From: Terfezia claveryi | Taxonomy: Eukaryota; Ascomycota; Pezizomycetes; Pezizales; Pezizaceae | Direction: 5' to 3' | Assembly: GCA_015179025.1 (NCBI GenBank) | Contig: WHUX01000205.1 | Coordinates: 27,734-91,733, forward strand | DNA length: 64,000 nt | Shown here: positions 13,289 to 25,655 of the stretch, piece after piece | Position numbering within the stretch: position 1 is the stretch's first letter | How the letters are laid out: every line of letters begins with the position of its first letter | Program-made: the position numbers and the translations under genes | Notes under the pieces: model-generated | Seen by the model: only the letters and a program-made list of their open reading frames with translations | What the model was told of the DNA's origin: nothing | Databases searched by the model: none

Positions 13289-14049
13289 TTAATGACCATG
13301 TTTATGAAGCCTCCCAAACGCCAATTCACCAACAAATATTCCAGCAAGCACCGATAGAAAGTATCCCACATTGAACGTCATCACCGCCAACATGCTATTA
13401 ACAGTCAGTCAACCAAGCATATCCATTAACACTGCCCACTGTAACTAGGGGGTACATACAGCAAATACCCAACTCCGCTTACTACCGTTGATGTTGCTGC
13501 CCTAGGCAACTCGATGCTTAACCTCCACGGTGCTGTCCAGGGATTTCCTTCCACATCCTCCTCCCCACTGTTTCCACTCCCCTCAGTTTCCTCCCCACTG
13601 TTTCCACTCCCCTCAGTTTCCTCCCCACTGTTTCCACCCTCAGTTTCCTTCCCACTGTTTCCATTCCCCTCAGTTTCTAGATTTGCTACCGCCCCTGCGG
13701 GTTTTGCTTCATCCACAGCGATACTTCTCAGACCGATCCTCCCCATTCCTGCAACGACAACCCCCCTGGCTTTCTCTACTTTGTGCCACTTTGCGTCTTG
13801 GATGCTCTTGAAGGCAGCTAGGGCACAGTAGATGATGGCGAGAACAATGAGGAAGATACATGCACCTGCGTATTGGCCTGTTGTTTTAGGAGTCCAGGCT
13901 TCAGAGAAGAGGTTATCAGTTGTGGAAGTGTGGAAGGCCATTTTCATCATGCTCTTTCCAGAGGTCTGAGTGGGGGAGTGGTCCATGTTCATGCTGTCCA
14001 ATTTGGAAAGACCGCGGCGTGAGATGAGGATACTGGATACAGAAGGCAT
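13289..14049 (-). CDS. CTR-family high-affinity copper transporter
   Basis: CTR proteins are trimeric plasma-membrane (or vacuolar) Cu+ importers. Coding exons on the minus strand are 14049-13460 and 13394-13289, with a 65-nt intron (GTATGT...AATAG, phase 2), giving 231 aa. The N-terminus is Met-rich (M20, M22, M34, M35, M37), typical of copper-capturing ectodomains. TM1 lies at about 60-82. A long cytosolic loop carries acidic Gly/Asn/Ser/Glu repeats. TM2 contains the essential MxxxM (Met198-Met202) and TM3 the packing motif GxxxG (Gly215-Gly219). The short tail LHKHGH lacks the Cys/His cluster of some CTRs. Translation could also begin at M20. The gene is divergent from the reductase at 15580 and convergent with the BIM1-like gene. 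Confidence 0.9.
13540..13675 (-). repeat. Coding minisatellite in the CTR cytosolic loop
   Basis: About four copies of a roughly 30-bp unit (plus-strand core CCCCTCAGTTTCCTCCCCA), two of them shortened, encode a Gly-Asn-Ser-Gly-Glu-Glu-Thr-Glu-type acidic repeat between TM1 and TM2. The length changes are in frame, so the loop can expand or contract without breaking the protein. Confidence 0.8.
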
Positions 14050-15579
14050 TTTAGAGTTGTGAGAAAGTAAGTGTTGGGAAGTTGGGGCAATTAAAGGTTA
14101 CTAGAAACGAAAAAAAAAAAGTATAAAGGTGATATTGTATAGCGGTGTTCCCATTCCGGTATGAGGAAGTTTACATCCAGTGTGTAAGAATTCAAAAAAA
14201 AAACGATACCAGAACGTATTATAAAGGCAGAGCGTGGGGCCAGCTACATACAGGGAAACAAGTTTGGGTGCGAAATATCAAGGCCAGCCCGTTGTTTTCC
14301 ACGCGAATACCCGAGGATATGGAACGTATATTCGAAACACAACTATAGGAAGTAGATTGGGGAAAGTTCTCTCTCTATATTAACCAAAGGGTATCAAATT
14401 ATAGATGACATAAAACATGTTACAGAGGGCCTGGAAAGGGGAAATGCGGAGAAGAAGTTGGTATAATTGGTAAAGGCGATCTAAGGGATGTAACTTACAT
14501 TCAAATCAGGGATGTGTGGCAGCCAACTGTTTGCAGTATATCTGGTCTGTATGTTACTCGATGGGTAGGATGCAATGCAAGGGGCTTGAGGCGAATAGTG
14601 TTGTGGTTTATGGTCCGTTACAGCTATGGTTCTGGTTCTGGTGCTGAAGATATGGGGTATCAGAAATGCCTGTACTGTATGTAAATCTGTCTGGTTGAGG
14701 TGGAGGAGTGGTTAAGCTTAAACAGAGCCTGGGGTACGTCGTCTGCACGCCCCCCGTATGGATATTAAGGATTACAATTCCCTTATGATATCACACCCGG
14801 CAGTTACTATGACCGTCGTGAGTTTCTCGATAGAAGTTCCAGTCCCCCAGATTCTCACCTGATTGTGCGGTGGGGGACCTTGTTCATTCGCCGTGGAGTG
14901 CCCGATGCATTCTGCAAACCGGTGCGCGGGATTGAGAGGGTTGTGGCACCGCCCAACCCAGATCTGGCAAAGTGCCTTCAATGAAACTCGCCCCATTGGG
15001 CAGAAACCTGCTCAACCCCTTCGACAGCATTTTGGATCAGTTCGCTTCATCCGATCTCCATCCAACCATGTTGTCCACCTGCTTTCCCGCTTCCTGCTTG
15101 AAAAACTCCTGTTTAGAGAGGGATATTGGATTGCTCCATAGTGAGAGAGGATTCTGTCATAAGCATGCTGATGTTTTCATTCTCATGCTCCGATACTCGT
15201 GAAGCGTAGAATGTGTTGTTGTTATCACTCTTCTTGACTTTCACCGGCCTTGGGCGTTTCGGGGTTCTCACGAAGCTCCTGATCTTGTCGTGCATGTTGA
15301 AGCTCTGGGAGGTCGGCCGGCTCTAACATTTGTTTTTCTCATCTCTCGACAGTTTCTGCAAAGATACCTGCTCTTCATAATCCTTCTATCGGCAGCAATT
15401 GTGATATATCTGCGCCGCACGCCCTTCCTCAATTTCGTACATTCATTCCCGAGCACCTAGTTCGCCATACGTCACTCAAAAGAACAAAGTGTTCACCAAC
15501 TGGTACAAGCTTCACGTCGTCAGTGAACCCCAAATTCTCCAATCATTCGGGTGTATGGGAGTTGAAGTGGAGAGGCAAA
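14050..15579. promoter_or_regulatory. Shared divergent promoter region of the CTR and reductase genes
   Basis: About 1.5 kb separates the two start codons, and neither strand carries a supported gene. Co-regulation by copper status would be expected from the gene pair. I found no exact TTTGCTC (Mac1 core) in this interval by eye, so the regulator cannot be named. Poly-A tracts occur near 14110 and 14195. Confidence 0.45.
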
Positions 15580-17553
15580 ATGTCTATGAACATGAGTGGG
15601 ATGGCAATGCCGCCAATGAACGATCAGCTCGCCCAAATATATTGGATATTTGCTGGCGGTGCAATTGTCATTGCGACCATAGTGAACATGGGTGACAAAC
15701 TCATCCATAGGCAAAGGTAGAGATGATAATCTCAAGTTTTATGGTTATGGTGACTGATAATATCCCACCCCAGAATTGCAGCAGCGTCAAAATCAGAGCC
15801 CAACCCCGCTCGCCCAAAGAACGCATTGATTAAGGTATGGGCTGCTATAACAGCTCTGACCCGTGAACTCTCACAAGCTACTATTCGCGCCCCGATACCC
15901 AAGTATCCACAGCTCAATCTTCCTCCCCTCGGACGAATGCTTCTAATTGGAACAAATATCTCCCTGCTACTATCTATCGCTTTCTGGAAATTTAATCTCA
16001 AATCCTGGCGGTCATGGGAAGACATTGCAGTTCGTTGCGGGCACATGACGCTCACGCAGCTCCCACTCGTCTTCCTAATGACGGGGAAGCGCAATATCGT
16101 GGGTGCCCTTACTGGGACGTCGTATGAGCGTCTCAACTGGATTCACAGATGGGTTGCGAGATGCATGTTCATTACCGCATCTTGCCATATGGGCTTCTTC
16201 CTCAAGAGCTGGGGAAGGTACCATTACATACGAAAAAAGTTCGAGTTGGACATTATTTCCCGGCAGGGCCTTGGAGCTTGGTGTGTGCTGCTGTGGATCA
16301 TTCTCAGCACCTTTGCACCTATCCGTAATATCAGATATGAATTCTTTGTGGTACAGCACGTCATATCCTATATAGGGTTCACTACCATAGTCATGATTCA
16401 TGTGCCCAAGGATATGAAAAAGTGGGTTTGGGTACCAGTCGGGATATACCTTACGGATCGCGTTGTGCGCACGTTATACTTAGTATACAATAACATCTCG
16501 CTCTTTCATAAGCGCAAGGCAGGCGCTGCTGCTGGGCTGATTTGTTGCCGAGCGACATTTACCGCCCTCCCAGACCGTGCCACGCTCGTTTCGATCCCAA
16601 ACCCGACATTCAAGTGGAAACCCGGTCAACATGTCTTTCTTCACTGTCCTTCGATCACCCCTCTACAGTCTCACCCCTTCACTATCGCGACATTGCCGTC
16701 GGACAACAAGCTCGAGTTTGTCATCCGAGCACACAAGGGAGGTACCCGGCGTTTATTCCGGTATGCAAATAAATCACTCCCTCCTGTGGCGAGCAAGGCG
16801 GTGTTAGTAGACGGGCCATACGGCAGAATGAGGCCACTGGAGCAGTTTGATACTGTGGTATTAGTAGCAGGAAGTACAGGGGCAACATTCACAATGCCTC
16901 TCCTCCGAGACCTTGTGAGGAGGTCCTGCGAGGGTAAACTAGCTACGAGGAAAGTAAAATTTGTGTGGGTGGTCAAGAATAAAGGTCAAGTGGGGTGGTT
17001 TGCAAAGGGGCTGAAGGAAGCTGTTGAAGCTGTGAGGGGCCTAGTGGTTGAGGCAAGCGTGTACATCACCTGCGACACCACACTTACAGTGGGTAGAGAT
17101 GGGGAATCGGACGCAAGCAGTATCATCAGTACAGGAGCATCGATTGAGAAACCTGTACTGTGCGGCGGGGACAGATGTTGTTGTACGGATACCGTTCTGG
17201 AAGATGAGAAAGAGGGAACTTCTACCTCGTCTACGACTTTACCTGTCCTACGGAATACCTGTACTTGCGGGTTGCCATCTGTTGTCCCTCAAAATGAAGT
17301 GGTGGTAAGTATACAGGCCGCATTGTCGCTCCCCGAGAGTGTGAATATCAAAACTGGGCGTCCTGCGCTAAGGGCTTTGATTAATAAGGAGCTGAAGCAA
17401 GCGAGAGGGGAGGCTGCGGTGGTGGTGTGTGGCCCTGTAGGGTTGAAGGGGGTGGTGAGGAGGGAAGTGACGGGGCTGTGTGATGAGAGGGCGGTGTGTA
17501 AGGGTAGTGGAGCAGATGGAGTGTATTTGCATGTGGAGGGTTTTGGTTGGTAA
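15580..17553 (+). CDS. FRE-type ferric/cupric reductase (flavocytochrome b)
   Basis: Members transfer electrons from NADPH through FAD and two hemes to extracellular Fe3+ or Cu2+, supplying Cu+ to CTR. Exons 15580-15716 and 15774-17553 (57-nt intron, phase 2) give 638 aa. The start at 15580 gives a Met-rich N-terminus (Met at 1, 3, 5, 8, 10, 13), then a TM segment at about 20-37. The ferric-reductase TM core carries paired histidines (CGHMTLT, WIHRWVA, SCHMGF, VVQHVIS, MIHVPK). HPFTIAT (about 346-352) is the FAD-binding motif, GPYGRM and the GSTGATF loop bind NADPH, and VVCGPVG near the C-terminus is the usual CGP motif. A non-conserved insertion before it holds six cysteines (509, 514-516, 542, 544). 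Linkage to CTR and the BIM1-like gene suggests cupric rather than ferric reduction, but that is inference. Confidence 0.9.
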
Positions 17554-18270
17554 TTTAGATGCATTTATACACTAGTCACATCCTCCTTGTGTATAGTTTA
17601 GTTCCTTGAAGTTTCGATACCCATGATTGTCTCTCTTTCGTTATCTTTTTGGTTCCAGTGTTGGATTATATTTACTTAAATCAGGGTAATGATATACAAT
17701 ACGTGGGGGATACTCTGTAGGTTTGTGTGCAATAACTTTCCCCCACGCACTGTATATCCCTGAGCTTGGATCTAGGTAAGTGACTTCATTTACTTGGGTC
17801 TCGAGTCAGCTCTTGAAAAGTTAACTGGTGGGGATGTTCGGTGCTGGGGAAGAATTGAATGTTCATAAAATATCTCATGACCAGATCTGAAACAAGGGGT
17901 CCTGCAAAATAAATCAAACATACTTACACCGAACAAAGAAAACAATCAGATGGCAATGTACTCCGTATTATCACGTGTATTGTCTTCGTATACATTTATA
18001 ATGCGTATTGTCGGAGATTATGCAGTGCGGCTCGAAATCTGCCAAGAGTTTACAGCGCAATCTAAGGAACTAAAATGTCCGCAACGCAACGCAACACAGC
18101 AATCTACCACCCCGAGCGAGACAATTTAAACACGGTCCAGTCTACGACAAATATAGCGAATTGAGAAAGAGTAGCCTATCTTTAGAACGGATAGTCACTG
18201 CGAGGAGAAAGGTTAGGTATACCGATTTAGCAGTGCAGGAGGTCCGCCGTGTTGGTGACGGTTTGTGAAG
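17554..18270. other. Intergenic, 5' flank of SmD1
   Basis: No coding signal. AT-rich 3' flank of the reductase followed by ordinary sequence up to the SmD1 start. Confidence 0.4.
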
Positions 18271-18984
18271 ATGAAGCTCGTTAGGTATAAGTTCCCCTTG
18301 GACTCGGTGGTGCTGTTGGTAGTTCATGAGCAGATCAGGTTGTTGTAGTCGGGGCACAGAGTTGAGTTGAATTGGTTGTGGAGGGCTGCGGAATAGGCGA
18401 GGAATGGATAGGGAGGGACGTGATGAACGGGGGGGGACGGAGAGTCCGGATCAGGGGAAATATGCATCACAGACTGTGCTATATGGATTTGATGCTTGGA
18501 GTAATGCTGACGTACTTTTCCATGGTATAGATTCCTCATGAAATGCCAAAACGAGACTGTAACGGTCGAGTTAAAAAACGGTAACCCACCCTCCACCCCA
18601 TCTCTCTTTCCCTTACCCCTATCATCTGTACTGCATTCACTAACACACACCCCAGGTACAATCGTCCACGGCACCATCCTCTCTGTCGACGTTAAAATGA
18701 ACACCGCCCTCCGCGCCGTGAAAATGACCGTTCGAAACCGCGACCCTACTCAACTCGACACTATAAACATTCGCGGAAGCACCATCCGCTACTTTATCCT
18801 CCCAGATAGCTTGCCGCTCGATACGCTGCTTGTGGATGATGCGCCCAAGCCGAAGAATAAGGCAAGGAAGGAGAAGGAGGCTGGTGGAGATCGGGGCCGC
18901 GGAAGGGGTGGACCAAGAGGTGGGAGGGGAGGTGGGAGGGGAAGAGGTGGTGGGAGGGGACGGGGTGGTGGAAGGGGCTTCTAG
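18271..18984 (+). CDS. SMD1: Small nuclear ribonucleoprotein SmD1
   Basis: SmD1 is a core member of the heptameric Sm ring on spliceosomal U1, U2, U4 and U5 snRNAs. Exons 18271-18284, 18531-18580 and 18656-18984 give 130 aa starting [20 protein letters not shown], which matches the family from residue 1. Sm1 and Sm2 motifs follow ([28 protein letters not shown]). The C-terminus is an Arg-Gly tail of about 35 residues in GRGRGG-type repeats, normally a target of arginine methylation. Start choice is fixed by the conserved MKLVRF split by the first intron. That intron (246 nt) is much longer than the others in this window and contains box C- and box D-like words (see findings); the second is 75 nt with a CTAAC branch. 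Confidence 0.95.
18415..18515 (+). ncRNA. Candidate intronic C/D-box snoRNA in SmD1 intron 1
   Basis: GTGATGA at 18420-18426 fits box C (RUGAUGA) and CTGA at 18507-18510 fits box D. The spacing of about 90 nt is typical of the class. A C'-like TTGATGC occurs at 18489. The flanking terminal stem is weak and I could not identify a guide target, so this is only a candidate; short boxes like these occur by chance. Confidence 0.22.
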
Positions 18985-20896
18985 TTGGTGGATTGGGCTT
19001 TGGGGCTGTTTCGAGTTGCTGTAGGCGGTTTTTGCGAGATTTGGCAGTCTCGGGAGATGGAATTTGTCTGAAGAAGGCCTGTGCGTTGAGGATTGTGGCA
19101 TAAGCAGTCGAAAGTACCGTTCTGGTTCGATTCAATTACAAGGAGGCACCATACTGAGCCCACGCCCTATCCTCGAGCGATTATCAGAATAACTTGCGAA
19201 GCATTAAATGAGATCACCTTATAGGATTACTTTTATTTCGCTCTCGCTTTTTTAAATGAAGGTGGATAACGAATGATCTTATCTCGAAAGTATGAAGCTC
19301 GCGCTGATCTAGAAGGAAACTTGTTGAACCTTGTGCAACATGGGACTATGTGATTATTTTTTTTGCACGAGCGTCTATCATAGGGCATGTTGTCTCTGGA
19401 AACAAACCTCTCCATACGACTGATCACTTTTAGATCCAACACGCTCAATAGAATGAATTGACGCGTAGGAATGGCTGCCAGTTGAAATTATTGCAATGAC
19501 ATCAAGTAATTCTCACATGGCCAGGATTTCGTCGATACCAGTAGTATCCACCCCTCAACGCCTTACACGACGTGATTCGAAAACCGATCAATTGAAAGTA
19601 TTGGGATTACATCTTATACTGGCACTGGCAGGTCCATCTATCTCGAATTTAAAAAGGGTCTATCTTCTAAAAGTCTTTATATCCGCTATTCTGCTCACAG
19701 CATCGAGGTAGCTTGCCTTTGCTTGGTATCTATGTTACCTCCCCGGCCCCTTTCCCCAGAAATATTATATATCAAATACAGATATTTAGATATATTTATT
19801 TTTTCCAGGTAATTCAACTTCTCAGTTATTAGCAGAGCACCCCAAGAAGGAAAAAGTATAACATTTTTCGGAAAGAATTTCCTTTGACTGTTGTGGTTTG
19901 GTACAAAAAAAAAAAGTTGAGGGTAACTCTGAAACTTGAGTTAGCTTATTAAGTGAAGTCTAGCTTACTATTGCTAAACCTCACTAGCTTTGGAAATCTA
20001 TATATATAGTACTTTCCCTCAGTAAGCTACCAATTACTGTTTGTTTAGAAAACCCTTTGATTTGATTCAAGAAATACCAAACTAGTCTACTATATGAAAT
20101 AAAAGAAAAAAGTAATTGTACAATACATATATCTGAACTTAAACACGCAATACACTTCCCCTCGAAAGCACGAACAAAACCAACAATCAGAGAAAGGATA
20201 TAAATTAAGGAGGGTAAAGGAGGGCACTGCCGATTCATAACGTTTTTTTTGCCACATATACATCCATTCAGGTATAACGGCCGTTATCCAATGATCTTTC
20301 GTTAGGCATCCCTTCCGGCCTAGTTCACAAAAAAAAAACCCATGTGAACCAACCCAAACCGTGACCTTAACCCATGGCTAACCCCAGTTCCTGATAATAA
20401 ACAAGTAAAATTGAAAGAATGAGAGGCATTAGATAGAGCTACGAAGGAAGTCGTAACCTAAAATTAAGGGTATAGTAATAGAACAAGAAGCGAAAAGGTG
20501 AGAAGGGTTAGACTGGCAGAAACAGATAGCATTCAGCTGATATACTTATAAACAGAAATAAACAATGCTGGTTTATGCCTAGAGACCCTTTGAGGAAAAG
20601 AAACTCATACTAGCGCAGGGGAAAATAATGGGGAGAAAAATCTGACTTAAATGAATAGACAGGACAAATTTATATAGGTAAATGAGAGACGTGGATGCAC
20701 CCTGTTGAACTTAAGAAAGGAGGAATCAAAAGAGAATAACTGATTCAGAGAGGAGGACCAAACCCTTGCTATACCAAAACAATTGTGAAGAACTTGAAAT
20801 GAAAAGAATGAAAAAAACAGTAGTCTCCCAACCAAAAACGCCAGCTAGAGAAATAATAACAATGTTTTCCCCAGTTCAAAGCACTCTCCTTCCATT
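18985..20896. other. Long AT-rich convergent spacer
   Basis: Lies between the 3' ends of SmD1 and the flippase gene. It contains A/T homopolymers (19350, 19904, 20330) and no frame with protein character. The pyrimidine/purine-skewed AT-rich stretch from 19740 to 20880 may partly be flippase 3' UTR. Confidence 0.4.
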
Positions 20897-23800
20897 TTAT
20901 TCATGACTATGTACTTGACTCATCTGACTCATTCGTTTAGGATAGGTATGGCTCTGGGTGCACTCAATACGAGCCAACATAGCCGCTGTTGTGAAATCGT
21001 TTGTCGCTTCAAAACTTGGCCGAGCCCGATCCATTGACATCCGTACCCTATCGATGCTATGCCTCGGCCGGTCCATTGATGGTCGCTTGATATCAAATGA
21101 CGTTCTACCCCTGTCCATTGAGAATCTATGAGGTGTGAAAGTGCCTGCACCTTGGTACCCACTTCCGTCGGTTCCATCGCTTCCGTTGCCGCTGCCGCGC
21201 TTCCCAACAGTAGTTGAAGTGGGCGCCACACTAGGAGGATATATTGGCCTTTCATCCTCTTCGATATATTGCTGCTGGATTGGTGCTGGCTTCGCTTCTT
21301 CCAAAGATGCAGTAGTGGATGGTGGAATGGTTGGAGCTCTGCCGGGTTGTTCCAAGTAGTCAAATTTTCCCGACCGAACTTGCTCCCGGATAATGTCGAC
21401 ATCCAATGGAAAGAACAGCTTCTGGATCGTCTTAACCGCCAGTCGTGGCAGCAAGCAAATAGTTACGGTTAGGAAAACAACTGCCCAGAAAGATAATGCT
21501 CCATAAACATGTGTGGAGGTTGTGTGGAAAGCATTAGTGCTCTTAAAAGAGGAGAAGATGAACGTCCAAATCCAAATACATAGGATACTGATGACGACGA
21601 TGAGACTGAATAGCCAATCCCAACGATATGTGTTCATCAAGATATAGAGGTTGACAACCACGATAGCTGAGGAAGCTACATAAACCCCCATCTGCTCACG
21701 TCCTGCTAAGTCGAGACCGTCGCGTGTGACTGCATCTGCATCGGCAAATAGGAAGAATGTCAGAAAGAAACACATCACTGACTGATAGATACCATCAATC
21801 ATGTAGACCCTATGCACGTCAGAATTTGAAAGTAGAATATGCAACGAGATTATCTTACCAGAATTTAGTTTGTGTCCACTCTTGTCGAAGGATTCCCCTG
21901 CGATACAATTGCGGAACCGCAAGTGAAACCTTATCGCTCACGTCTTGATCCAAGATACCCATTAAAATAATGGGAACAGATGTGAACAACAAATTATAGA
22001 GGAGAATATATCTGTTAAATAGTCAGATTTAGCTCCATGTAAGAAGAATAAGGGCACTTACGTGTACTCAAACAAGTATGATCCATCGAAGCTATTGTAT
22101 AGCTGATACCAGAAGAGAGCGACAGTCCACACAATGTTCTAATTCGGTGTCAGATACTTTCTCCCTAAAATATGTGAAGTGATCACGAGAAGATGACACA
22201 CACCTTATAAAAGAAGTTGGCAACCATCTCCGCCAGCCTGTGGTAAGACCACCGACCATGAACCAGTACAAGCCTGCTAAGGAATCGGAATTGACCAATT
22301 GCATAATCCGAGGACATGACCGCTGCCCTACCTTCTACTCCAGCAATACCAACTCCAACATCAGCTTGTTGAATCATAGCAACGTCGTTCGCTCCATCTC
22401 CGATAGACAAAGTCATGACATCCAACCCTTTCTTGACCATCTGGACGACAGAGGCCTTCTGACTAGGACTGACTCGACAGCACAACACTGCTTTGCACTG
22501 TTTGCAGAGCAGAAGAAACTTCATTCTCAGTCTTTCATCCAAAAACAACTTCAATGCTTCTCCATCGATGACAAGAGCATGTGTTGGTGCGGGTGGATTG
22601 TGGTCTTTCCTCGCATCCTCCAATTCTTCAGGGGTACCATGGAGGTTAAATACCTGTAGGTATTCATCCAACATTTTGGCTGCCGTCTCGATACTATCGT
22701 CATCGACTTTGACCAGAATGAGATCCATTCCATTGTCGAGAAGATTGCAAGAGAATCCAATGTTGATTGCCGTCTCAACCTTGTCGCCAGTCAATACCCA
22801 AAGTTTAATACCAGCCTCAGCAAGTAAGGCTATGGTATCTGGGACACCATCCTGGAGACGATCTTCGATTGCGGTTCCTCCCAACAAGGTGAGCTCCCTC
22901 TCTATCGCATCCGCTACCTCCTCCAGTTTCTCTTCACGGCCATGGACTGCTGCTGCTGCAATCTCGTGTTCCCTGTTCCATACACGATATTCTTCTTCAG
23001 TAAGCTCCTTCTGGGCTATACACAGTGTCCTCAATCCTTCCCGAGCAAAAATTTCAAGATGTTCGGCCGTTGAAGAGCGCAATCCTGCTTGTAGTCCTGG
23101 TGCAAGTCGAGAATAAATAATACTATCGGCTCCCTTACAGAAGAGTATTATCTTTCCATCGGGCATACGGATGATGGCGCTCATCCGCTTTCGTGACGAA
23201 TTGAATTCGAGAGTATTGAGAACTTCAAATTCCACTTCTGTACCCTGGATACTCAAACGGACACCCTTATTCGTACGTTCCAGAAGAGTGAATCCGCAAT
23301 CTCTAGCTGTAGCAACAAGCGCCGCCTCGTCCGGAGACTGTGCCTTGAAATCAATCCGGGGTGGATCATCTGAGAGCCGATCAGGGAGCACGGTATGACA
23401 AAGAGCCAGGGCTAGCATGAAGTGAGAATTAGCTTTAGCCTGTTCTTCACCTGCTGCACCCCTCAAATCGGCTACAAACTCAGGTGAGACGAAAGTCAAT
23501 TGATCATCATCCAGGTAGGGGTTTTTGTGGATCTCCCGTAGTTCTCGCAACATTGAAACTCGGTCTTTGGCAATCTGTGCCCTTGCTTTGGCTCCCTCCA
23601 CCTCAACGTCGACACCAGCTCTCATATCCATCCCAGCTTGTGCTTCTGTGTAAGCCTCTCCATAAGCGATACCGTTAATGGTACACTTCTTGAACTCCAT
23701 AACATTCTGTGTCAGAGTCCCTGTTTTGTCTGAAAATATGTACTCAATCTGTCCCAAATCATCAGAGATGTTCCATGACTTCGGTGTACACGGGTAATCG

Positions 23801-25655
23801 ATGTGCGCATAATACATGTCGACATCGCTGTAAATGAAAAACGCCTGTGCGAGTTTAACAATCTCAATACTGATGTATAGGGATATAGGGACAAGGTTCT
23901 GAAATAAAATCACAGCAGTCCAGAACGTAACTATGCCACCAATTGCTGGTTTCCCTCCAATGGAACCATACTCGAAGTAATTCAATGACTCATGGCCTTT
24001 TGCCCAAGTGAGCCCTGAAACAATACCAGATGCTAAACACATGATCAGGAGTAACACAAAGTTGATGATAACCTAGGGAGCTATTAGCTTGTGAAACATA
24101 TATGGAAAAGAGGACTACACGCACATTCCAATTCAATTCTCGAGTGATCCTACTCCGCTTTGAAGGAGTAATACCAGCGTTTATCATGATCTTCGTCTCA
24201 TCCCCGGTAAACGCAACTACTCCAATAATCCAGTCGGTATTTCGTAATGTACATCCTCGGAGAAGGAGGTTGTTGATTGAAACTGGCTCCTCCATTGGAG
24301 CCCCTTCTTTCTCTGGCGCTTTTGGGTCCTTTTGATTCCACTTCACTACTCCACTATAGCGGTACAGGTTGGCATGGGGGGGTTCACTGTACACAGTAAA
24401 AACCGCTGCTTCGCAGTCTTTGGCATGTCGAACCTCCCTACCACAGAAAAGTGCATGTCGAACTTTTAAATTAGTCTCACCATCCAAGTTCTTCGTCTCA
24501 ACATAACAGGCCCCATCGGCATCAGATGTTGATAGGATTATGATATCAGCGGGGATCTCTTCATCATTGTATATTCTAACAAAGTCCCCAACGCGAACAT
24601 TCTTCCAGTAGTCACTTTTAAATCTCGCGACTCCTGGTGTTGGACGATGTGGATCAACAACCGACCCCCTGAATTTCGAGGCTGGCTTGGGTTTGACGTA
24701 GACATTGTTCTCTGGAACCGCCAAATGCTGACGGCGGTCAGAGATATCCGTGGGTATGCCATCAACAAAAGAGAAGCGTTTTGAAGAAACCGGTGACCCT
24801 ACTGGTGTCATCTGTATAGATTCCGAGGCACTGTCAACCGTATAGACAGATGCCCTTGTTTGCATCCGCTCAAGATCATTTCCCAAATCGTGCTTTGCCT
24901 TCCCCTTTCCCCGCTTCACCGTCTGCTTCTTGTATTGCTTCACCAGATATCTGAGGCCTCGGGATGTTGCCTTTTTAATTCTCCGCCACGTAGAAATATG
25001 ATCATCGGTAACGTTCCCATTCTCCCAGTTTACTAGTAGGTGTACTGCTGTGTTGTTAAGTTCATTGTCGAGCACTGTCCTTCGATAATCTTCGATGGCG
25101 TCTTTGACAGCAGTTACCAAAAGGATGAAAATTAGGGGAACAGAACCAAGCGCAGGATTTGTAGCACCGAAAATTGGAAATATCTAGAGCATGTCAGTAT
25201 GACATATGCAGATGGATGGATGGGCCTGGCCATACAGCAAGAATTGTTACAAAGAGGAAATAGACATTAGCCACATTGTGGAATTGCAGCCATAAATTTT
25301 TAGGAATAAACATCAAAGGCGTGTATTTAGCTGTCCGTATCTTGTTTCGGGAAAAAGATTGTGACGGTGAACCATCTTCGTCCAAGGCATCGGGAGGTAG
25401 AGGTTGGTTGACGAAAATACGTCGCTGTGATGAATCGTCATCGACCTCAGTGACTTCTGAGTCGTCCGATCGATCACTACCATTACCACTACCACCAGCT
25501 TGCCCCTCGCCTTCCTTCTCTACTGCATTTCGCCTTTTCGAGAACGCCCGCATGATTGTGCTCCTCCTCTTGAGAGCTTCCTCCTGGCCTGGGACCCTTT
25601 GCGTTGCCCACCGCAGTCGACCACTTGGCTGCTTGGACTTTGAACCATTCGACAT
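20897..25655 (-). CDS. P4-type phospholipid flippase, DNF1/DNF2 class
   Basis: P4 ATPases move aminophospholipids or phosphatidylcholine to the cytosolic leaflet of plasma and endosomal membranes. Exons on the minus strand (25655-25236, 25183-24125, 24072-22204, 22138-22062, 22011-21859, 21809-20897) sum to 1496 codons plus stop, matching the family (yeast Dnf1 is 1571 aa). Introns are 49-65 nt. Visible signatures are the N-terminal [10 protein letters not shown] segment, LDGETNLK of the actuator domain, the PISLY motif of TM4, the phosphorylation site DKTGTLT (about 608), LTGDKVETA and [10 protein letters not shown] in the P domain, and six C-terminal TM segments. The cytosolic tail has several RxSMDR/RPSM repeats and an NDFTTAAML motif typical of fungal Dnf1-like proteins. 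The ATG at 25655 is the first in frame; an upstream open stretch lacks ATG. Confidence 0.93.
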
